This document shows positions 44,069 to 51,241 of a stretch of DNA of 64,000 bases, piece by piece. Every line of letters begins with the position of its first letter. Within the stretch, counting starts at the first letter, position 1. The translations under genes and the position numbers were made by a program. This DNA comes from Candidatus Nitrotoga sp. BS (GTDB taxonomy: Bacteria; Pseudomonadota; Gammaproteobacteria; Burkholderiales; Gallionellaceae). The stretch covers positions 1-64,000 of the forward strand of contig NZ_CAKMLL010000043.1 in assembly GCF_927797785.1 (NCBI RefSeq), given 5' to 3'. The notes under the pieces were generated by a model that saw nothing but the letters and a program-made list of their open reading frames with translations, did no database searches and was not told the DNA's origin.

Positions 44069-46495
44069 ATGGATCATGAACCAGTAATACGGCTAGAACG
44101 ACGGGCCAATGTTAGCCACATTGAGGCTCAACTGGCATTCACGAAAAATCTTAATTCCGTCATAAGCAATATTCATGACCACGTCATAAGCAAGATCGAC
44201 ACTGCATACGATTTTGACGAAATTATGCTGGAAGTAAGCAAGGATATCTGCACGATATTCAATGCTGATCGCATCACTATTTATTCACTGGATAAAGACA
44301 AGACTACGCTGATTTCAAAAATAAAGACCGGGGCCAATTCATTCAGAGATCTCAAGTTACGCATTACTGAGCAAAGCCTCGCTGGGTATGTGGCACTAAA
44401 TAAAAAAATACTTAACATCTCGGATGTATACGATGAGAACGAGCTCGCTTCGCATAGTGTCAATCTACGCTTCCTACAAGACGTAGATCAACGCACAGGT
44501 TATCGTACCAAGCAAGCTCTTGTAGTGCCCATACTCGATCCAGATAGCATGAATCTGGCGGGTGTCATTCAGGTTCTGAATAATAAGATAGACCAACCTT
44601 TTTCGAGGATGCTAGTAGATGGAATATTGGAACTAGCGCAGAACTTGGCGGTGGCGCTGCGCCAGAGTCAGCAGCCTGCTGCTAAAACAAAATACGATTA
44701 CTTGGTTTATGACGCGGTGTTATCTGCCGACGAATTAGATCTGGCCATGTCCACAGCGCGGCGTAAAAATTCTGACATTGAAGATGTGTTGCTCGACGAA
44801 TTTCAGGTTAAACCGGCCGCACTTGGTAAAGCGCTTGCACTGTTCTTCGGTGTGTCCTATGAACCGTTCAAGACTAATCGCACCAGACCATCCGATTTAC
44901 TCAAAAATCTGAAACGGGAATATATAGAAAGCAGTCAATGGGTGCCGATAGATGAGATAAAGGAAGGCTTGGTAATACTTACCACTGATCCAGAGAGGAT
45001 ACAGACCTCACGCGTGGTGAACAACGTTTTTTCGAGGAGCCGACTGCTTTACAGAGTGTGTTCGCAGCGCGAATTCAATGCAACTCTCAGCTTGTTCTTT
45101 GGCGGAGGTGGGGTCGGTGGCAAGCTGGGTGACTCGGAAATGGACGGCACCTCAATGGATGAGATGCTTATCGCCATGGGAGGAGATGAAGAAGAGCCTG
45201 AAGATATTATTCAGGAGGAGGCAAGTGCAGCGGCAGACAATGAACTGGTGAAGCTGGTTAACAAGATTATCATGGATGCCCACAGGATGGGCGCTTCCGA
45301 CATTCATGTCGAACCCGCGCCGGGCAAAGGCAAGACCGTGATTCGTTTGCGCAAGGATGGTTCTCTGTTACCTTATATTGAAGTGCCATCATCCTTCCGC
45401 AACTCACTGGTTACACGTATAAAGATAATGTGTGATCTTGATATTTCGGAGAAGCGCCGTCCGCAGGATGGCAAGATCAAGTTCAATAAATATGGGCCAC
45501 TGGATATTGAGTTGCGTGTTGCTACCATTCCCTCTCAGGGCGGCATGGAAGACATCGTGATGCGTATTTTGGCCGCCGGCGAGCCAATCAAGCTTGACGA
45601 GCTGGGTCTGTCGGCACGTAATTTGGAAACCCTGAAAGCGGTGGTAAGCAAGCCTTACGGCCTGTTTTTTGTATGTGGTCCGACCGGATCCGGTAAAACG
45701 ACCACTTTGCATTCCGTTCTTGGCCACATTAATAAGCCTGAGACCAAAATCTGGACGGCAGAAGATCCGGTAGAAATTACACAGAAGGGTCTGCGTCAGG
45801 TGCAAATTAACAAAAAGGCCGGTATGGATTTTGCCACCATCATGAGGGCATTTTTGCGCGCCGACCCAGACGTAATCATGGTGGGTGAAATGCGCGACAA
45901 GGAAACGGTTTCCATCGGCATAGAAGCCTCGCTTACCGGTCATTTGGTGTTCGCCACCCTGCACACCAATAGCGCGCCGGAATCCGTCGTACGATTATTG
46001 GATATGGGTATGGATCCATTTAATTTTGCAGACGCTCTGCTAGGTGTTCTGGCGCAACGTTTAGCCAAACGTTTGTGCAAGAAGTGCAAAAAACCACATA
46101 CCGCCACTCAAGACGAACTCAAATTATTGCTTGCTGAATATTCGACAGAGCTTATGGACTGCGCGCTCTGGAAAAAAGATGCCAATGCTGCTTACAAGGC
46201 ACTGTACACTGAATGGGTCAAGCTGTTTGCTGATGAAATGGGGAAATTTACCTTGTATGAACCGGTTGGCTGTGAACATTGTTCCGGCACAGGCTATCGC
46301 GGACGGGTGGGTTTGCATGAATTAATGGTAGGCACTGACCTGATAAAAAAGAATATTCAGGAACACGCCAGAGTCGCGGAAATTTATGCCAGCGCACTCA
46401 ACGAAGGCATGCGCACCCTGAAGCAAGATGGCATTGAAAAAGTTTTGTCCGGCATCACCGATATGCATCAGGTGCGTGTTGTTTGCATAAAGTAA
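44069..46495 (+). CDS. GspE/PilB-type assembly ATPase with N-terminal GAF domain
   Basis: This 808-residue secretion/pilus ATPase has a GAF domain (about 41-205), an N1 (MshEN-like) domain (215-340), and the catalytic core with Walker A GPTGSGKTTTL (near 536), an Asp box, Walker B RADPDVIMVGEMRD (near 600) and the His box HLVFATLHTNSAPESVVRLLDMG. Two CxxC pairs (CKKC near 670, CEHCSGTGYRGR near 734) form the usual zinc finger. An insertion of about 45 residues lies between the two CxxC pairs. GGGAG precedes the ATG. Fusion to GAF suggests control by a small ligand such as a cyclic nucleotide, fitting a cyclase-like gene nearby. The pilin gene follows after a terminator. Confidence 0.9.
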   Translation: MDHEPVIRLERRANVSHIEAQLAFTKNLNSVISNIHDHVISKIDTAYDFDEIMLEVSKDICTIFNADRITIYSLDKDKTTLISKIKTGANSFRDLKLRITEQSLAGYVALNKKILNISDVYDENELASHSVNLRFLQDVDQRTGYRTKQALVVPILDPDSMNLAGVIQVLNNKIDQPFSRMLVDGILELAQNLAVALRQSQQPAAKTKYDYLVYDAVLSADELDLAMSTARRKNSDIEDVLLDEFQVKPAALGKALALFFGVSYEPFKTNRTRPSDLLKNLKREYIESSQWVPIDEIKEGLVILTTDPERIQTSRVVNNVFSRSRLLYRVCSQREFNATLSLFFGGGGVGGKLGDSEMDGTSMDEMLIAMGGDEEEPEDIIQEEASAAADNELVKLVNKIIMDAHRMGASDIHVEPAPGKGKTVIRLRKDGSLLPYIEVPSSFRNSLVTRIKIMCDLDISEKRRPQDGKIKFNKYGPLDIELRVATIPSQGGMEDIVMRILAAGEPIKLDELGLSARNLETLKAVVSKPYGLFFVCGPTGSGKTTTLHSVLGHINKPETKIWTAEDPVEITQKGLRQVQINKKAGMDFATIMRAFLRADPDVIMVGEMRDKETVSIGIEASLTGHLVFATLHTNSAPESVVRLLDMGMDPFNFADALLGVLAQRLAKRLCKKCKKPHTATQDELKLLLAEYSTELMDCALWKKDANAAYKALYTEWVKLFADEMGKFTLYEPVGCEHCSGTGYRGRVGLHELMVGTDLIKKNIQEHARVAEIYASALNEGMRTLKQDGIEKVLSGITDMHQVRVVCIK

Positions 46496-46513
46496 CTGTG
46501 GCACACGTAGAAA

Positions 46514-46566
46514 AATAAATCCGCTCGTCCCGAGCTTGTCGAAGGATGAGCGGATTTGCTTTTTTT
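46514..46566 (+). terminator. Rho-independent terminator after the GAF-ATPase gene
   Basis: AAATCCGCTCGTCC and GGATGAGCGGATTT pair with one mismatch, followed by CTTTTTTT. The loop includes CGAGCTTGTCGAAGGA, part of a very common bacterial intergenic motif. It ends transcription of the 42102-46495 operon before the pilin gene. Confidence 0.8.
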
Positions 46567-46838
46567 AACCTCCCTCAGAAGAAATAAATCTCCAGATCAT
46601 CTCCTTTTGCGCTGACAGGATAAAACAGCTGTCACGTTATCTTATTGCGCAAAATGATATATCTTGGCCAACGTGCAGTAGTTTGCCGACGCGATAATAT
46701 TTGGTAAACAGGGTGACGAAAATCGTCACTTACCTGACGAAAATCGGCTTTCCCCCTAAATGTGAAGTGTCAATATCTATCTTGAGATTGCTCCGTAAAC
46801 CCACGCCCCGACGTGATTAGTTGCAAATTTTGATAAGT
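46567..46838. other. Upstream region of the pilin gene
   Basis: About 270 bases with short direct repeats of GACGAAAATCG (near 46716-46727 and 46738-46748). These could be binding sites for a sigma54 activator such as PilR, since they lie 90-125 bases upstream of the -24 element. No coding frame was seen. Confidence 0.45.
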
Positions 46839-46854
46839 TGGCACGTATCCTGCT
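46839..46854 (+). promoter_or_regulatory. Sigma54 (-24/-12) promoter of the pilin gene
   Basis: TGGCACGTATCCTGCT fits the RpoN consensus TGGCACG-N4-TTGCW, with GG and GC spaced correctly. The pilin ATG is 57 bases downstream. Type IV pilin genes in many proteobacteria are transcribed by RpoN with PilR. Confidence 0.8.
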
Positions 46855-46910
46855 TATGATAAAGCACACACCCCGTGTATTATATGTTCAACTCTTAAGG
46901 AGTCTCAATC

Positions 46911-47366
46911 ATGAAACAAATGCAAAAAGGTTTTACCCTGATCGAATTAATGATCGTGGTCGCGATAATTGGAATTTTGGCAGCCGTTGCAATTCCGGCT
47001 TACTCGGATTATGTGGTGAAGGCTAAGCTCGCAAAAGTCGCATCTGCTGTGGATCCAATCAAGCTTGCTGTTGCCACGTTTATGCAGGAAAATGGTTCTG
47101 CCGCACTGCTAACTGCTAATAACTGGACTTCTTTGGGGATGAGCGGAGCTCCAACTGCAACCACAGAGGTTACAGGTATTGCTGTGACGGCTACAACTGG
47201 CGCTATCGTAGCTACTCTCTGTGGTTCTGGTTGCATTAAGACTTCACTCAATGGCGCGACTATCACTTGGCTTCCAGCAATGGGAACGTCGGCTATAACT
47301 TGGACGGTAACTCCAAGTGTTACGTCTGACACAGTTTTGAATAACATCCTTTCCAAGTGGATTTAG
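46911..47366 (+). CDS. pilA: Type IV major pilin-like prepilin
   Basis: This 151-residue prepilin has a short leader MKQMQKG and cleavage before Phe 8 in [19 protein letters not shown], with the essential Glu at mature position 5. The hydrophobic helix is followed by a small globular part rich in Thr and Ala. The only two cysteines (C104 and C108, in LCGSGC) are four residues apart, unlike the usual wide C-terminal disulfide loop. AAGGAG lies 9 bases before the ATG. A sigma54 promoter lies upstream and a strong terminator downstream, so it is expressed as a single highly active unit. Confidence 0.92.
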   Translation: MKQMQKGFTLIELMIVVAIIGILAAVAIPAYSDYVVKAKLAKVASAVDPIKLAVATFMQENGSAALLTANNWTSLGMSGAPTATTEVTGIAVTATTGAIVATLCGSGCIKTSLNGATITWLPAMGTSAITWTVTPSVTSDTVLNNILSKWI

Positions 47367-47426
47367 TATGAGATAAAAATCAGTTCTCCGATCCATTATT
47401 TTAAATTGTAGAATTGATGATTTTCT

Positions 47427-47463
47427 AAAACCCCGCGATCTGTAATGGATCGCGGGGTTTTTT
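47427..47463 (+). terminator. Rho-independent terminator after the pilin gene
   Basis: AAAACCCCGCGATC, a short loop (TGTAAT) and GGATCGCGGGGTTTT form a near-perfect stem followed by more T residues. Confidence 0.9.
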
Positions 47464-47495
47464 GTGTAAGCAGTTAATGCGATATGGTGTGAGTA

Positions 47496-49136
47496 ATGAA
47501 TTTTATTTCTAATCTTGTTTATCCGCTTGACCGAATAAAAGCGCTGATTTTGGTGTTGCTGGTAATTGTGGTGTATGCACCATTTTTGAATAACACTTTG
47601 ATATTCGATGACATTCCATTCTTTGGGACAGCGATAAGTCATTACGCCAATACACTGTTTCGTTTTGATTTACGCTGGTTTCCCTATACGACGTTTGGTA
47701 TTACATGGGTGTTTTTAGGTGAGGACCCATTTGTTTTTCGCATACAGAATTTATTGCTGCATGGTGTGAATGTATTGTTGTTATTGTTGGTATTGCGGAT
47801 GTGGATCAAACTGTTTATCACTGATGTAAGCAAAGAAAATATTGCAAATTGGGGCGCGTGGTTGGGCGCGCTGGTATTCGCCTGCCACCCCCTTGCGGTT
47901 TATGGCGTAGGCTATTTGATACAGCGCAGCATATTGATGGCGACATTGTTCACACTGATAATGCAATTAACCTACCTACGTGGCCTGCTGGAGGGCGACA
48001 AACGCTATATGGTGCTAGCGGTCATGGCGTATTTTCTGGCACTGTTCAGTAAGGAACACAGCTTGATGGCTCCTGCCATATTGCTACCTTTAACTCTGGC
48101 GATTCGTACCCAGAATAAACTTTCACTACGTGCACTGCTGGCAACTTGGCTAGGATTTGCATTGGTTGGGCTGTTTGTGGTGCTACGTATAAAAGGTTTG
48201 TTTGGTGTACCTTATGAGAAGGATGCTGCGGCATTGTTTGGGGAACAAGCGCTGCTTCAGGGGACTTCATCGCTGCACTTGCTGAGCGTATTGACGCAGG
48301 CAGGGCTTTTTTTCAAATACTGCTTGTTGATGCTTGTGCCCAATCCCACGTGGATGTCGCTGGATATGCGCGAGCCATTTATCCTCACCTGGAAAGAGTG
48401 GACAAGTTGGATCGGCCTGCTTGCTTTTGTTGCTTATGGCGCATTTGCGCTGGTTATTTTGCTGCGCGGTGGGCGCGTTGCTTTGTTGGGGTTGGCATTG
48501 CTATATCCGTGGTGTTACTACATGGTGGAGTTTTCCAGCATACGCGTTCAGGAAATTTTTGTGTTGTATCGCAGTTATTTATGGTTGCCCGGCTATATGC
48601 TGTTATTGCCTTTACTGCTGAGTTCACTCCCCAGCCGAAAAATTATGCTGGTGGGGGCATTAACGGTTTTCCTACTCGTGCCGCTGGCATGGAATCGATT
48701 ATGGGTGTTTGCAGATAAATACCGCCTGTGGGATGACGCGGTGCGCTTGCTGCATGGTGAAGACCGCCTCGGCGCCCATCGAACCTATTTTAATCGCGCA
48801 CAGGCTTCGTTTGCGGTTAAAAATTGGGATGCGGCCATTGCAGATTATAAAAAATCGCTATCAATTAATTCAACCTATCCTGAGGTGAATGTTGCTTTGG
48901 CTTCTGTATATTCAAATTCAGGGCGGTATCTGGAAGCGCTGGCAGAGTTTGATAAAGCGATTGCTGGCAACCCAAAAAATGCCAGTGCTTATTATGGTAA
49001 AAGCATTGTTTTGAAAAATTTACGCGATATGGCGGGATCGATACAGCAAATGGAAAAAAGCTGTCAGTTGGGGCTACAGCAAGCTTGCATTATTGTGGCA
49101 GTGAGTCAGCAGCAACAAAAAAATATTTCACCATAA
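47496..49136 (+). CDS. Multi-pass membrane protein with C-terminal TPR repeats, possible pilin glycosyltransferase
   Basis: This 546-residue protein has about ten membrane segments (residues 14-400), followed by TPR repeats (about 425-530; ASFAVKNWDAAIADYKKSLS, VYSNSGRYLEALAEFDKAIA). The first loop contains LIFDDIPFF; an acidic pair at this place is typical of GT-C glycosyltransferases of the TMTC/PMT kind. It starts 130 bases after the pilin stop, the place where pilin-modifying genes (pilO, tfpW) lie in Pseudomonas. From topology and location I infer O-glycosylation of pilin; there is no direct sequence proof. Confidence 0.7.
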   Translation: MNFISNLVYPLDRIKALILVLLVIVVYAPFLNNTLIFDDIPFFGTAISHYANTLFRFDLRWFPYTTFGITWVFLGEDPFVFRIQNLLLHGVNVLLLLLVLRMWIKLFITDVSKENIANWGAWLGALVFACHPLAVYGVGYLIQRSILMATLFTLIMQLTYLRGLLEGDKRYMVLAVMAYFLALFSKEHSLMAPAILLPLTLAIRTQNKLSLRALLATWLGFALVGLFVVLRIKGLFGVPYEKDAAALFGEQALLQGTSSLHLLSVLTQAGLFFKYCLLMLVPNPTWMSLDMREPFILTWKEWTSWIGLLAFVAYGAFALVILLRGGRVALLGLALLYPWCYYMVEFSSIRVQEIFVLYRSYLWLPGYMLLLPLLLSSLPSRKIMLVGALTVFLLVPLAWNRLWVFADKYRLWDDAVRLLHGEDRLGAHRTYFNRAQASFAVKNWDAAIADYKKSLSINSTYPEVNVALASVYSNSGRYLEALAEFDKAIAGNPKNASAYYGKSIVLKNLRDMAGSIQQMEKSCQLGLQQACIIVAVSQQQQKNISP

Positions 49137-49209
49137 GCAATAACGTCTCACGCCGAATAATCTGAACGCTATTCTTATGGCCGAATGAATGTTGGACAGG
49201 AAAAACATA

Positions 49210-50631
49210 TCAATTCTTTTTCGCGTGCGCCGCCGCGATCTCCTTGAACTGTTTCAGTTCACTTTCAATGATCGATAACTCGTGAAAATCAGTGCCTGCT
49301 CTCTTGGCTAATTCCAGTTGTTCAATTGCATTGTGCAAGTTACCGCGCAGAATGTAAGTGTAGGCCAGCATGTGGTGTTCTTCTTGTCGTTTGCCCAAGG
49401 CCGCGTAATTACGTGCCAGGAGTTCATGCAAACGCAGGTCATTGGGATGCGTGATAATTTGTTCGTTGAGCAGTTTGAGCGCGTCTTCAAAACGCTTGGT
49501 ATCCAGCAGCAGCTCGACATAATCATAGATTAGTGCTCGGTGCTGTGGAAAGCTCAGTGTAGCGCTGCGGTAGAATGCAACGATGCCGTCGTTATTCTTG
49601 CTCGCACGTTTGATTTTTCCGGCCAGCGTCGCGATCATCGGGTTTCGTGATGTTAGTGCTTGCAAAGGAGCGAATTCTTGAGCGGCGAGAGCGACTTGTC
49701 CGATCCGCAGTAGTGCCAGTGCCAAACCGTAACGCTTGGCGGTCTGATTACCATATTTTTGCTCCCCAAGTGCGCTTTTGAAAAAATTTACCGTTTCCTG
49801 CGAATTGTTTTGCATGGCCCGCAGTTTGGCGCGCACTAGCTGGAAGTTGAGGCTGTCGGCAACCAGACGATAGGGAATCTGTTGTACGCGGTTTGCGACA
49901 TCGGCGATGCGGTCACTGGTGATCGGGTGGGTGCGCAGGTAAGATGGCATGTTGTTGTCCAGTAGGCGTGTGGACTTTTGCAAGCGTTCGAAGAAGATGG
50001 GCATGGCGTACGGATCGAGGCCTGCTTTTTGCAGCGTGGTGAGGCCGATGCGATCTGCTTCTTGTTCATGAACGCGGGTAAAATTTAGTTGCCGTTGGAT
50101 GGAGCTGGCCTGCATTCCGACCATGGCTGCCTGAGAGGCTTGCGGGTTGCTGCGCGCAGCTAAGATTGCCACTGCCAGAGCCGCTATGGCGGTGATTGAG
50201 TCGATTTTCTGCCCCGCTACCATACGTGCCAGGTGATGCTGGGTGACGTGGGCGATTTCATGGCCAAGCACAGAGGCGAGTTCGGATTCGCTTTGAGCCA
50301 TGAGTATTAGCCCAGTGTTTACGCCAATGAAGCCGCCGGGCAGCGCAAAAGCGTTGATGGTGTTGTCGTTGAGAGCAAAGAACTCAAATTTCTGCCATGG
50401 TTCGTTGCTATTGGAAACCAGTTGATAACCAAGCTGATTAAGGTAATCATTGACTTCAGCATCATCAAGGTAGTCTTTGTCGGAGCGGATTTCAAACATG
50501 CTCTGTTCGCCGATTTGTCGCTCCTGTTGCGGTGACATAGCCCCTTGAGATGCGTCACCCAGGTCTGGCAGGCCGTCAGCGTGGCACAATAGCGACCATG
50601 TGTAGAGCACTATGAACAACAAGTTTTTCAT
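49210..50631 (-). CDS. bepA: Periplasmic M48-family metalloprotease/chaperone with TPR domain
   Basis: This 473-residue exported protein has a signal peptide (ends near CHADG), an M48 catalytic domain with HEIAH (H124, E125, H128) and further Glu in VHEQEADRIG, then a TPR-rich C-terminal half. This is the BepA (YfgC) layout, a protease that supports LptD and outer-membrane protein assembly. HTIN-like and GGFIGVNTGLI blocks agree. The gene has its own promoter region (50632-50849). It is convergent with the pilin-side TPR gene. Confidence 0.85.
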   Translation of the reverse strand: MKNLLFIVLYTWSLLCHADGLPDLGDASQGAMSPQQERQIGEQSMFEIRSDKDYLDDAEVNDYLNQLGYQLVSNSNEPWQKFEFFALNDNTINAFALPGGFIGVNTGLILMAQSESELASVLGHEIAHVTQHHLARMVAGQKIDSITAIAALAVAILAARSNPQASQAAMVGMQASSIQRQLNFTRVHEQEADRIGLTTLQKAGLDPYAMPIFFERLQKSTRLLDNNMPSYLRTHPITSDRIADVANRVQQIPYRLVADSLNFQLVRAKLRAMQNNSQETVNFFKSALGEQKYGNQTAKRYGLALALLRIGQVALAAQEFAPLQALTSRNPMIATLAGKIKRASKNNDGIVAFYRSATLSFPQHRALIYDYVELLLDTKRFEDALKLLNEQIITHPNDLRLHELLARNYAALGKRQEEHHMLAYTYILRGNLHNAIEQLELAKRAGTDFHELSIIESELKQFKEIAAAHAKKN

Positions 50632-50849
50632 GACAATATGATACCTACTTTGTTTGGTGGTTCCCAGATTTGGCGTGCAGGGTTTTTTAGAGCAGGATGC
50701 AGGTGGGATGTCCGTGATTATTTGTTAGCAAGGTATAATTAATATTATATTTGCTCTATTTTATATAGAGTCCTGTATTACACATTTGCTGCATAATTAT
50801 TGCGAGAGTCCGCTTACACACTGAAGAAAAGTAATTAACTGTAAATAAT
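50632..50849. other. Intergenic region between bepA and the small ORF-tusA pair
   Basis: About 220 AT-rich bases that must serve two divergent promoters. No coding frame, strong hairpin or clear operator was seen. Confidence 0.4.
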
Positions 50850-51002
50850 ATGAATGTTAACAAGACAGAATCACAGATTCAAACGGACGAAAGTTCCGCG
50901 CATGTTGTGGGTTTCACCACAGCTCTGAGTTTTGCTTTGACGGTCAAACTGCAGAGTGAATTTACGGATCAGGTGCAAGCAAGTGCGCCACCGCAGACAT
51001 GA
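50850..51002 (+). CDS. Small protein (50 residues) translationally coupled to a TusA-like gene
   Basis: An ATG at 50850 opens a 50-codon frame (start MNVNKTESQIQTDESS, end QASAPPQT) that ends with TGA overlapping the ATG of the next gene (ATGA at 50999-51002). The overlap suggests a real leader or partner protein. It has no recognised family; a mid segment VVGFTTALSFALTVKL is hydrophobic. Confidence 0.5.
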   Translation: MNVNKTESQIQTDESSAHVVGFTTALSFALTVKLQSEFTDQVQASAPPQT

Positions 51003-51241
51003 GCACAATAGAATTCGATGTCGAATTGGATGCTCGTAAGTTGAGTTGTCCTTTGCCTATTCTGCGTACTAAAAAAATGCTGTCGCAGATGCAAGGTGGC
51101 CAAGTACTGAAAGTAGTTGCGACAGACAAAAAATCACCGGATGACTTTACCGATTTCTGCAAGCAAACCGGGAATGATTTGTTGTCTGTAGCACAGCTGG
51201 GTGACGAGTTCGTATTTTACCTGCGTCGCCGACAAATTTAA
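50999..51241 (+). CDS. TusA/SirA-family sulfur carrier protein
   Basis: This 80-residue protein has the family hallmark [17 protein letters not shown] with the catalytic Cys, followed by [22 protein letters not shown]. These proteins move sulfur as persulfide for tRNA thiolation, molybdenum cofactor synthesis or sulfur oxidation. It overlaps the upstream small ORF by 4 bases. The valS gene ends convergently 3 bases inside it. Confidence 0.9.
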   Translation: MSTIEFDVELDARKLSCPLPILRTKKMLSQMQGGQVLKVVATDKKSPDDFTDFCKQTGNDLLSVAQLGDEFVFYLRRRQI

